Positions 1 to 6,535 are shown, counted from the stretch's first letter. The stretch is 6,535 bases of DNA from Crocinitomicaceae bacterium (GCA_030830385.1 JAURNA010000089.1:1-6535); one strand, 5' to 3'. Notes: generated from the sequence alone by a model not told the origin. A program made the numbers and translations.

Positions 1-863
1 AGTTCCAGGGTTCTTTCTTCCTCAGAATCGGGCTCTGGTTGGTGATCATACTCCCAGGAAGCATTGGCTGGCAGACTCATCAGAATTGACTCAGTTCTGC
101 CTCCTGAAACCAGTCCAAATTTCGTGCCTCGATCATGCACCAAATTGAATTCAACATACCTTCCTCTGCGAAGGTTCATCCAGCTGTATTGATGGGGACT
201 ACAGGTCAAATCACGCTTTTCCCGGGACTGTTCGTCGTAGATGTCAACAAAGGAATCACCGAGTTTCATGCAGAAGTGCAATAATTGCTCTTTGGACACC
301 TCTTTTGTTGCCGATAAATGATCGAAGAAAATTCCTCCAACGCCGCGTGTTTCGTCCCGATGAGGAAGAAAAAAATAATCATCTGCCCACTTCTTGAATC
401 GATCGTAAAAAGTCGGGTGAAATTCGTCACAAATGGACTTCAGCCTTCTGTGAAAAATCCCCGCAAATGCAGCATCCACGTAGTGAGGAGTAAGATCGAT
501 ACCTCCTCCAAACCAATATGTGCCGTCACTCAGCTCGAAATAGCGAACATTCATGTGGATAATGGGAACATTGGGATTGTTTGGATGCAAGACAATGGAA
601 ACACCGGTTGCGAAGAAATGATCGGCCTCCACCTCGGTATTCGCTTTCATTGTTTCAGTGACTTCTCCATGTACTTCGGAGAAATTTACACCGCCTTTCT
701 CGAACAGATTTCCCGCTCTAATAATCCGGGTCCTTCCCCCTCCACCGTCTTCACGTTGCCATTGATCTTCTCGAAACGTCGCTTTTCCGTCCAGCTTTTC
801 GAGTCCGCAACAGATGCGATCCTGAAGTCCGCGCATTCGGAGCGCAATTTTTCCTTTAGTCAC
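1..863 (-). CDS. hemF: Oxygen-dependent coproporphyrinogen III oxidase (3' end cut by the window)
   Basis: HemF oxidatively decarboxylates two propionates of coproporphyrinogen III to vinyls, giving protoporphyrinogen IX. It needs O2 and works in the cytoplasm in haem synthesis. The window shows 287 codons. Compared from memory with the roughly 299-residue E. coli protein, only about 8-10 C-terminal residues are missing. Recognisable blocks are QWQREDGGGGRTR (34-46), the conserved histidine in VPIIHMNVRYF (H103), YWFGGGIDLTPHY (116-128), the family signature from K157 to D181 (KxWxxxYFFxxHRxExRGxGGxFFD), and RGRYVEFNLVHDRGTKFG (233-250). The usual Cys after KxW is Ala here (A160). I chose the GTG at 863: it puts the LQDRIC block at residue 13, as in E. 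coli. The ATG at 836 would leave only three residues before it. The GTG start overlaps the preceding gene's stop by 8 nt, suggesting coupled translation. Identification is very secure; the start is moderately secure. Confidence 0.96.
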   Translation of the reverse strand, partial: MTKGKIALRMRGLQDRICCGLEKLDGKATFREDQWQREDGGGGRTRIIRAGNLFEKGGVNFSEVHGEVTETMKANTEVEADHFFATGVSIVLHPNNPNVPIIHMNVRYFELSDGTYWFGGGIDLTPHYVDAAFAGIFHRRLKSICDEFHPTFYDRFKKWADDYFFLPHRDETRGVGGIFFDHLSATKEVSKEQLLHFCMKLGDSFVDIYDEQSREKRDLTCSPHQYSWMNLRRGRYVEFNLVHDRGTKFGLVSGGRTESILMSLPANASWEYDHQPEPDSEEERTLE

Positions 864-2655
864 GTGGAATCTCTGAATTGAACAATTCGTATTCGTCAAC
901 TTCCAGCACATACAGGCTTTTGTTAACGTAACCGCTCTTTTCATCGAGTTGTTTCATATCGAACTTACTCATCATCAGGCAAGACTTCTTCTTGAGGAAG
1001 AAATCCGAGCAGAAATGCATCATCACGTCGTATCCATGGACCGCCATTTTCGACAAATCCGTTTTGTACCGGGTTCGGTGTTGCTTGTTCAGGTGAATCA
1101 TCGGATCGGAGTAATAATCTGCAAAATTTGAACTCGCATAACGGAAATTGTACCGATCGAGATACATCGCGTTGATTTCCGAGAAGTTCATCCAGGACTT
1201 GGTTCCGTATACTGAAATCGGCAATGTACTGGAACGACCAGCGTGCTTGTTCATCCTGTTCATGAAGTCAAGCGCAGTTCTGCGATCATTCGTGGGCATG
1301 ACGAATCGATTCTGAATTCCTCGTCTGACATGTCCCGTAAATTCACTCATCGTAGATTCTTTGAGTGGAGCCGCGGTTACAGCTTCACGAGCTGCTGCTT
1401 CGTATGCTTTTTTGAATGCCTGGTAGAGCGGCATCTCCGACTCAAGTTTTGGCTTCACGAGAACAATCTGGTCCTTTGAGTTGTTTTGTACCATGTGACG
1501 TGCCAATAAACGGAACAGGCGTTCGTTCGATGGAACAGCGGCGAAGACCAGGCGATTGCCTTCCGGTACTTCGTCTGGCATTGCCGTTGGACACACCATT
1601 CGAATTCGATTCGCTTTGCAGAATTCCGCTACGATTTTCACATTGGATTCAAAAAACGGTCCAATGATTAGGTCCATCGAAAGGAAAGATGTATCGTTGA
1701 TGAGGCTTACCACTCGGGCGGAATCATTTCGTGTATCGAAGATGTGAATATCTGCTTTAAGGCCTTTTCGCTCCAGGCTATCAAGCGCCATACAGGCCCC
1801 CATGTAAAACTGGGTCGCCAATTCGGAAACGTACTTTGAGTATTGGGGCCCGGCATCCAGGTGAAACGGTATGAGCATCGCAATTTTGTATTCATCTTTC
1901 GGTTCAAACTCAACAGGTCCGCTGCCATTCGAGTCGTATGAAGAAGGAACCGATCGAACTTCTACTCGCTCCGCGCGTTCCTGCTTCAGGGGAATGATCA
2001 AAACCTGACCTTCCTTCACCGAGTCAGAAGAAAGACCGTTCACCTTCATGATTTCTTCCACAGAAATCATGAATCGTCGTGATATGCCGTACATCGTTTC
2101 GTGCTTCATAACGATGTGGCGCACGGTAGAATCTGAGAAGGTAAACTCGAACCATTCAACGGATCCGTCCGGTTTTTCAATGGTATCCGACGAAAATGGA
2201 TTCGGTGTTGTGATCGCCGGTGGTGTCGCCGCTTCCGGATTATCCGAATGAGGCACTTGAATGCATTGTCCTTTTTGCAAGTTTGTCCCCTCCAATTCAG
2301 GATTGAGGCTGATCAATACATCAACGGTGGTCTCATACTTGCGCGAGATTCCATACAACGTCTCTCCGCTTTTCACTTTGTGCTTCTGGGTGGCTACTGA
2401 AGTTTCTACTTTACCATCAAAAGGAATGCGAACTTTCTGTCCGACTTTTAATCCTTCCTGAAGTGCCGGATTTTCATCGACAATTGTCGCTACAGGAACA
2501 CCATACATCCGTTGAAGTCCCCAGAGTGTATTCCCTGCTTCTACGAGATGTTCGTAGTACTGCTTCCCATCGTATTCAACCACGGGCGAAACACCCGGCT
2601 GAGCACCCCCAAAAAAAGGAACAAAGAATAGCAAAAAGAAAAATCGTTTGATCAT
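856..2655 (-). CDS. Secreted protein with three LysM repeats and a type I periplasmic-binding-like domain
   Basis: A 599-residue envelope protein. Residues 1-18 form a Phe-rich signal peptide starting MIKRFFFLLFF, with a likely cleavage site after GGA. No lipobox Cys is present, so it is probably soluble or peptidoglycan-bound in the periplasm rather than a lipoprotein. Three LysM repeats follow at about 33-78, 91-135 and 178-222, each with the G-(N/E)-T-L-(W/Y)-G-I/L-type core (HETMYGISRRF in the third) and a closing (V/I)xIP or VP. Low-complexity linkers rich in Pro, Ser and Thr separate them. From about 254 (DEYKIAMLIPFHL) to near the C-terminus is a region resembling type I periplasmic binding proteins, with a typical DLIIGPFFESN block. 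LysM domains bind glycan strands; the ligand of the second domain is unknown. I chose ATG 2655 because the GTG at 2697 would put 14 polar and mixed residues before the signal peptide. The gene lies 46 nt after guaA and overlaps hemF. The domain calls are firm; the function is not known. Confidence 0.9.
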   Translation of the reverse strand: MIKRFFFLLFFVPFFGGAQPGVSPVVEYDGKQYYEHLVEAGNTLWGLQRMYGVPVATIVDENPALQEGLKVGQKVRIPFDGKVETSVATQKHKVKSGETLYGISRKYETTVDVLISLNPELEGTNLQKGQCIQVPHSDNPEAATPPAITTPNPFSSDTIEKPDGSVEWFEFTFSDSTVRHIVMKHETMYGISRRFMISVEEIMKVNGLSSDSVKEGQVLIIPLKQERAERVEVRSVPSSYDSNGSGPVEFEPKDEYKIAMLIPFHLDAGPQYSKYVSELATQFYMGACMALDSLERKGLKADIHIFDTRNDSARVVSLINDTSFLSMDLIIGPFFESNVKIVAEFCKANRIRMVCPTAMPDEVPEGNRLVFAAVPSNERLFRLLARHMVQNNSKDQIVLVKPKLESEMPLYQAFKKAYEAAAREAVTAAPLKESTMSEFTGHVRRGIQNRFVMPTNDRRTALDFMNRMNKHAGRSSTLPISVYGTKSWMNFSEINAMYLDRYNFRYASSNFADYYSDPMIHLNKQHRTRYKTDLSKMAVHGYDVMMHFCSDFFLKKKSCLMMSKFDMKQLDEKSGYVNKSLYVLEVDEYELFNSEIPRD

Positions 2656-2701
2656 ATCTCTAAAAGTACAGATTTCCCATAACAAGAGTTGTGCCACGGA
2701 A

Positions 2702-4234
2702 TTACTCCCATTCGATGGTAGCGGGTGGTTTGGAACTTATATCGTAGGTAACACGGTTGATTCCTCTCACTTGATTGATGATACGATTAGAGACCTTTGC
2801 GAGGAACTCATACGGCAGATGACACCAATCGGCAGTCATTCCATCTGTCGAAGTAACCGCTCGGAGCGCGACCGCATTTTCATAGGTTCGTTCATCTCCC
2901 ATAACACCCACCGATTGAATCGGAAGAAAAATGGCTCCGGCTTGCCAGACATCGTCGTAAAGTCCATCTTCTTTCAGTCCGGAGATAAAAATATGATCTA
3001 CTTCCTGCAAAATGGAAACCTTTTCAGCCGTTACCTCTCCAAGGATTCGAATTCCAAGTCCGGGACCCGGGAATGGATGCCTTCCTAAAATGGCTGGATC
3101 CATGTTCAGGGATTTACCGATTCTTCGAACCTCATCTTTAAACAACAAGTTAAGCGGTTCAACCACTTTCAATTTCATATAATCCGGAAGTCCTCCCACA
3201 TTGTGGTGCGATTTGATCGTCGCACTCGGTCCGCCTGTTGCAGAAACCGACTCGATTACATCCGGGTAGATTGTGCCCTGTCCGAGCCATTTTGCATTTT
3301 TTACTTTTCTGGATTCATCATCGAAAACATCCACAAAAACCTTCCCGATTGCCTTTCGCTTCGCTTCCGGATCTGTCAATCCTTTGAGAGCATCATAAAA
3401 TTGCCGGCTTGCATTGACTCCTTTTACATTGAGCCCCATGTCTTTGTATGAATCCAAAACGGATTCGAATTCATTCTTGCGAAGAAGACCGTTGTCTACG
3501 AAAATGCAATGAAGGTTCTTTCCGATTGCCCTGTGCAACAGAACTGCTGCCACCGAAGAGTCTACCCCTCCGGAGAGTCCGAGGATTACCCGATCATCTC
3601 CCAATTGTTTGCGAAGCTTGCTAACCGTTTCCTCAACAAACGAATCCGGTGTCCAATCTTGGGTGCATCCACATACATCCGAAATGAAATTTTGCAACAG
3701 TACTTTCCCCTCCAGTGAATGATACACTTCCGGATGAAATTGAATTCCGAATGTGCTCTCGCCTTCAATTTCGTATCCTGCAACCTCAACATCGGCTGTA
3801 CTTGCAATGATCTTATAATGACCCGGAATCTCCTTGATGGTGTCACTGTGAGACATCCAGACCTGCGAACCGTAGCTCATTCCTTTGGTCAGTACATTCG
3901 AAGCGTCAACATACGACAAATGAGCGCGGCCGTATTCTCGTGTTGAAGACGGTGCTACGTTCCCTCCAAAATTATGCGCCAGGTATTGCGCTCCAAAACA
4001 CACTCCCAACAAGGGCAATTTACCTCGAATCCCACTTAAATCCGGTGAGGGAGAAGACGCATCCCTCACAGAGAACGGGCTTCCCGAAAGAATTACACCC
4101 TTTACGTTATCACCCATTTCCGGGCACTTGTTCCAGGGGTGAATTTCGCAGTATACATTCAGCTCCCGCACACGTCTAGCGATCAGCTGCGTATATTGGG
4201 AACCGAAATCCAAAATCAAGATCATTTCATGCAT
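2702..4234 (-). CDS. guaA: GMP synthase, glutamine-hydrolysing
   Basis: GuaA converts XMP, ATP and glutamine to GMP in the last step of de novo guanine nucleotide synthesis, in the cytoplasm. The 510-residue protein is complete and of normal length. The N-terminal class I glutamine amidotransferase domain opens with ILILDFGSQYTQLIARRVRE, has the nucleophile in GVCFGAQ (C79), and the His/Glu pair in FHPEV (H167, E169). The ATP pyrophosphatase domain has the P-loop SGGVDSS (221-227). Next come the GQGTIYPDVIES block (318-329), HPFPGPGLGIRILGE (386-400), and the C-terminal dimerisation segment ending TYDISSKPPATIEWE, which carries XMP-binding residues in this family. I chose ATG 4234, giving MHEMILILDFGSQ and matching homologues. 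A TTG at 4249 adds five residues without support; ATG 4225 is a possible alternative. It is the first gene of the minus-strand cluster, divergent from secA. No key residue is missing. Confidence 0.98.
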   Translation of the reverse strand: MHEMILILDFGSQYTQLIARRVRELNVYCEIHPWNKCPEMGDNVKGVILSGSPFSVRDASSPSPDLSGIRGKLPLLGVCFGAQYLAHNFGGNVAPSSTREYGRAHLSYVDASNVLTKGMSYGSQVWMSHSDTIKEIPGHYKIIASTADVEVAGYEIEGESTFGIQFHPEVYHSLEGKVLLQNFISDVCGCTQDWTPDSFVEETVSKLRKQLGDDRVILGLSGGVDSSVAAVLLHRAIGKNLHCIFVDNGLLRKNEFESVLDSYKDMGLNVKGVNASRQFYDALKGLTDPEAKRKAIGKVFVDVFDDESRKVKNAKWLGQGTIYPDVIESVSATGGPSATIKSHHNVGGLPDYMKLKVVEPLNLLFKDEVRRIGKSLNMDPAILGRHPFPGPGLGIRILGEVTAEKVSILQEVDHIFISGLKEDGLYDDVWQAGAIFLPIQSVGVMGDERTYENAVALRAVTSTDGMTADWCHLPYEFLAKVSNRIINQVRGINRVTYDISSKPPATIEWE

Positions 4235-4238
4235 GGCG

Positions 4239-4246
4239 CAAAAATA
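4239..4246 (-). promoter_or_regulatory. Candidate Bacteroidota -7 promoter element for guaA
   Basis: Read on the minus strand this is TATTTTTG, an exact match to the TAnnTTTG element recognised by the primary sigma factor of Bacteroidota. No good TTG (-33) element lies 17-23 nt upstream; only a TTC is found, at a spacing of 23. The element ends 4 nt before the chosen guaA ATG. Transcription from it would therefore start at or within a few bases of that codon and give a nearly leaderless mRNA. The match could be chance in A/T-rich DNA. Confidence 0.4.
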
Positions 4247-4328
4247 CAATGAACTTCGGTTTGGCGATCGAATTTTGGACCGGATTTATCACCAAATAAT
4301 GAACAACGGCATTCTTTAGCCGCAATTA

Positions 4329-4354
4329 GGACAATTTGTCAGGACGAATCGTTG
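4329..4354. repeat. Two adjacent short palindromes with 13-nt period
   Basis: GACAA-T-TTGTC (4330-4340) is a perfect 5-bp inverted repeat around one base. It is followed by ACGA-A-TCGT (4344-4352), a perfect 4-bp inverted repeat around one base. The 13-nt units containing them both begin GGAC and agree at 8 of 13 positions. Their place in the divergent spacer would suit an operator for a dimeric regulator, but elements this small also arise by chance and no known operator is recognised. Confidence 0.25.
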
Positions 4355-4389
4355 TGGAACGGTTTGTGAAAGTGGCAAGCATACCCTGC

Positions 4390-4401
4390 AAAGGAAGGGA
4401 A
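4390..4401 (+). promoter_or_regulatory. Purine-rich SD-like tract before the candidate leader ORF
   Basis: The run AAAGGAAGGGAA is all purine and contains AGGA and AAGGG. The latter ends about 10 nt before the ATG at 4410. It is 55 nt from the secA TTG, too far to serve that start directly, and no comparable tract precedes the TTG. It is not an exact GGAGG, and Bacteroidota depend little on Shine-Dalgarno pairing, so its role is inferred from position only. Confidence 0.35.
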
Positions 4402-4409
4402 TTGCAAAG

Positions 4410-4460
4410 ATGATTTATTATTTTTACAGCCCGTTCTCAACTAAAACACGTGAATTTTGA
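4410..4460 (+). CDS. Candidate 16-residue leader peptide overlapping the secA start
   Basis: A short ORF reading MIYYFYSPFSTKTREF. It starts with the only ATG (and the only ATG, GTG or TTG) in its frame after an upstream TAG at 4317. Its TGA at 4458-4460 overlaps the secA start codon TTG (4457-4459) as TTGA. The purine-rich tract just upstream could load ribosomes here, while secA itself has no visible ribosome binding site and a weak TTG start. Termination followed by re-initiation would couple secA to this ORF. I recognise no arrest motif: there is no RAGP- or RAPP-like end. At 16 residues the peptide is too short to leave the ribosome tunnel, so it could not act as an exported force sensor like SecM. 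It may simply be a chance ORF, because a TTG followed by A always creates a TGA in this frame. No homologue is known to me. Confidence 0.35.
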   Translation: MIYYFYSPFSTKTREF

Positions 4461-6535
4461 GCATCCTTAAAAAAATATTCGGCGACAAGTCTGCAAAAGA
4501 CCGCAAGTCCTATCAACCTACGATTGATGGCGTGAACGCAAAGACCCCCCATCTGGAAGGACTTAGTGATGATGAGTTGCGCGCGAAAACAGCCGAACTC
4601 AGAGAATATGTCACCTCTCAGGTAGCTTCTATGGAAGCAGAGCTCAAGGGGCTGAATGAAAAGGCAGAAGACATCAACACGCCTATTCAGGAAAAAGAAA
4701 GCATTTTCGACCGAATCGATGCGATTACAAAAGACATTGATGAGAAGTTGGAAGAAGCACTTGGAGACATTCTCCACGAAGCTTTCGCTGTCGTAAAAGA
4801 AACGGCTCGTCGTTGGGCAACAAACGGTCAACTGGTAGTAACAGCCACAGATATGGATCGTGATCTTTCCACACAGAAAGACGGAATCACAATTGAGGGT
4901 GACAAAGCCATCTGGCACAAAGAATGGACGGCTGCTAGCGGAGATGTTCAGTGGAACATGGTTCACTACGACGTTCAGTTGATGGGTGGAGCTGTACTTC
5001 ACAAAGGAAACATCGCTGAGATGCAAACCGGGGAGGGTAAAACCCTTGTCGCAACACTTCCTGTGTATCTGAATGCACTCACCGGAAAAGGTGTGCACGT
5101 TGTAACGGTAAACGACTATCTCGCAAAACGTGACTCCGAATGGATGGGGCCATTGTATCAGTTTCACGGACTTACGGTAGATTGCATCGATAAGCACCGC
5201 CCGAACTCACCGGAAAGACGTGCTGCATATAAGAAAGACATCATTTTCGGAACCAATAATGAATTCGGGTTCGACTACCTCCGTGACAATATGGCAGGAA
5301 GCCCGGATGACCTCGTTCAGCAAAAGCACCACTATGCAATCATCGATGAGGTTGACTCTGTTTTGATTGACGATGCCCGTACACCATTGATCATTTCCGG
5401 ACCGACTCCAAAAGGAGATCAGCACGAATTTCAGGAGTTGAAGCCGCGAATTGAAAAAATCGTAGCGGCTCAACGGCAGTACATCAACCAATGCCTGGCA
5501 GACGCCAAGAAAAAATTGGTCGTGATTGAAGGGGATGCCCCAGCGGGAGAAGATTCCAAGCAATTGCTTGAGGGCGGAGGAATCTCATTGCTGCGTGCAC
5601 ACCGAGGATTGCCCAAAAACAAAGCATTGATCAAGTATTTATCTGAACCCGGAATCAGAAGCCACCTTCAAAAGACGGAGAACTTCTACATGCAGGAGCA
5701 GGGTAAAAAGATGAAACAGATTGACAAAGAACTGTACTTCGTGATCGACGAGAAACACAACTCGATCGAGCTTACAGACAAAGGAGTTGATCTTCTTTCC
5801 GGTTCTGACGATCGCGATTTCTTCGTGATGCCGGACATCGGTGCGCAGATTGCAGAGTTGGAACAACGCAACCTGTCAACAGAAGAATTTCAAAACGAAA
5901 AGACGCGCGTAATTCGTGACTATAGTATAAAATCTGAGCGAATTCACTCCATCAACCAACTGTTGAAAGCATATACACTCTTTGAAAAAGAAGTGGAATA
6001 TGTAATTATGGAAGGAAAGGTAAAAATCGTTGATGAGCAAACGGGGCGTATCATGGATGGTCGTCGTTACTCAGACGGTCTTCACCAGGCAATTGAAGCG
6101 AAGGAGAATGTGACGGTTGAGGCGGCAACACAGACGTACGCGACCATCACCCTACAGAATTACTTCAGAATGTATCACAAGCTGTCTGGTATGACCGGTA
6201 CGGCGGAAACGGAAGCAAAGGAATTCTGGGACATATATGAATTGGACGTTGTGGTAATTCCCACGAACCGACCGATTCAGCGAAAAGACATGAACGATCT
6301 GGTATATAAAACCGAGCGTGAAAAATACACCGCTGTGATTGCGGAAATCGAATCGCTTGTGAACGATGGCCGACCGGTACTTGTCGGAACAACAACCGTA
6401 GAGATTTCCGAATTACTGAGCCGAATGCTGAAGATGAAAGACATCAAGCATCAGGTATTGAATGCAAAGTACCACCAAAAAGAAGCCGAGATTGTCGCCG
6501 AAGCGGGTAAGCCGGGCGCTGTGACGATTGCAACC
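4457..6535 (+). CDS. secA: Preprotein translocase ATPase SecA (3' end cut by the window)
   Basis: SecA is the ATP-driven motor that pushes unfolded preproteins through SecYEG at the inner membrane. The window holds 693 codons and stops just before the expected NMAGRGTDI motif of the second nucleotide-binding fold. Visible are Walker A in AEMQTGEGKT (K195), DYLAKRDSEWMGPLY (220-234), GTNNEFGFDYLRDNM (265-279), Walker B and following block in DEVDSVLIDDARTPLIISG (297-315), VDEQTGRIMDGRRYSDGLHQA (525-545), and YFRMYHKLSGMTGTAETEA (569-587). Compared from memory with E. coli SecA it has about 190 extra residues up to the cut, in two blocks before Walker A and others between 316 and 490, as is usual in Bacteroidota. 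The TTG start at 4457 is forced: an in-frame TGA lies at 4451, the conserved start SILKKIFGDK follows directly, and the first in-frame ATG is codon 59. Its start overlaps the candidate leader ORF. Confidence 0.97.
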   Translation, partial: MSILKKIFGDKSAKDRKSYQPTIDGVNAKTPHLEGLSDDELRAKTAELREYVTSQVASMEAELKGLNEKAEDINTPIQEKESIFDRIDAITKDIDEKLEEALGDILHEAFAVVKETARRWATNGQLVVTATDMDRDLSTQKDGITIEGDKAIWHKEWTAASGDVQWNMVHYDVQLMGGAVLHKGNIAEMQTGEGKTLVATLPVYLNALTGKGVHVVTVNDYLAKRDSEWMGPLYQFHGLTVDCIDKHRPNSPERRAAYKKDIIFGTNNEFGFDYLRDNMAGSPDDLVQQKHHYAIIDEVDSVLIDDARTPLIISGPTPKGDQHEFQELKPRIEKIVAAQRQYINQCLADAKKKLVVIEGDAPAGEDSKQLLEGGGISLLRAHRGLPKNKALIKYLSEPGIRSHLQKTENFYMQEQGKKMKQIDKELYFVIDEKHNSIELTDKGVDLLSGSDDRDFFVMPDIGAQIAELEQRNLSTEEFQNEKTRVIRDYSIKSERIHSINQLLKAYTLFEKEVEYVIMEGKVKIVDEQTGRIMDGRRYSDGLHQAIEAKENVTVEAATQTYATITLQNYFRMYHKLSGMTGTAETEAKEFWDIYELDVVVIPTNRPIQRKDMNDLVYKTEREKYTAVIAEIESLVNDGRPVLVGTTTVEISELLSRMLKMKDIKHQVLNAKYHQKEAEIVAEAGKPGAVTIAT

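Larger units (their letters stand above)
4235..4409. other. Divergent guaA-secA intergenic region
   Basis: With the short ORF after it, this makes up the 222-nt spacer between the two divergent start codons. It should carry the promoters for both directions. On the minus strand I see the TATTTTTG element next to guaA. On the plus strand I find no convincing secA promoter: GAATTTTG (4270-4277) misses the TAnnTTTG consensus at its first base and has no suitable -33 partner. Two small near-adjacent palindromes lie at 4330-4340 and 4344-4352. A weak CGGC/GCCG hairpin with an 8-nt loop lies at 4307-4322; it has no T-run and is not a credible terminator. I see no RNA gene or riboswitch. Confidence 0.6.

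Noticed and set aside
318..881. 187-residue plus-strand ORF opposite hemF
   Set aside because: It lies antisense to the strongly conserved hemF frame, has no recognisable domain, and its sequence is explained by the codon pattern of hemF.
2656..2697. Upstream GTG start for the LysM protein at 2697
   Set aside because: It would place 14 residues before a clear signal peptide starting at ATG 2655.
2656..2701. Promoter between guaA and the LysM gene (TACTTTTA on the minus strand with a TTG upstream)
   Set aside because: The -7 element misses the final G and the TTG is only 14 nt away, too short for the usual spacing.
4249..4299. 16-codon plus-strand ORF starting ATG 4249 near guaA
   Set aside because: It has no SD-like tract, overlaps the guaA -7 element region, and has no positional link to secA.
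4307..4322. CGGC/GCCG hairpin as a terminator
   Set aside because: The stem is only 4 bp with an 8-nt loop and no T-run, and it lies between divergent genes where no terminator is expected.
4402..4426. secA promoter formed by TTG (4402-4404) and TATTTTTA (4419-4426)
   Set aside because: The spacing of 14 nt is too short, the final G of the -7 element is missing, and the bases overlap the candidate leader ORF.
4452..4462. Programmed frameshift joining the leader ORF to secA
   Set aside because: Reaching the secA frame needs a -1 shift, and GAA TTT TGA gives no good slippery heptamer; the TTTT run favours only a +1 slip into the wrong frame.
4424..5197. 257-residue minus-strand ORF opposite the start of secA
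   Set aside because: It is antisense to conserved SecA motifs including Walker A, is rich in Cys and Phe as antisense frames often are, and has no recognisable domain.

Overview
The window looks like a conserved chromosomal segment of an aerobic member of the Bacteroidota, probably Flavobacteriales or a relative. Three signs point there. The SecA reading frame carries the large N-terminal and mid-protein insertions usual in that phylum. A perfect Bacteroidota-type -7 element (TAnnTTTG) lies just before guaA. Most genes lack a clear Shine-Dalgarno sequence. I see no mobile element, CRISPR array, tRNA or rRNA.

Layout: the left two thirds is a three-gene cluster on the minus strand, read from right to left. 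It runs guaA (GMP synthase, 4234-2702), then a secreted protein with three LysM repeats and a type I periplasmic-binding-protein-like domain (2655-856), then hemF (oxygen-dependent coproporphyrinogen III oxidase, from 863 off the left edge). The spacing is tight: 46 nt between the first two, and an 8-nt overlap between the last two. This suggests one operon, although the three products belong to different processes (GMP synthesis, cell envelope, haem synthesis). On the right, secA (4457 to beyond 6535) runs in the opposite direction and is cut off by the window edge.

The guaA and secA start codons are separated by 222 nt of divergent intergenic DNA. This is the most interesting part of the window. 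It holds a candidate 16-codon leader ORF (4410-4460) preceded by a purine-rich, SD-like tract. Its TGA stop overlaps the unusual TTG start of secA as TTGA. That arrangement would fit translational coupling of secA to a leader peptide, in the same broad position as SecM before secA in gammaproteobacteria but without sequence similarity. The evidence is positional only and comparative data are needed. The same spacer also holds the guaA -7 element, placed so close to the ATG that the mRNA would be nearly leaderless, and two adjacent small palindromes.
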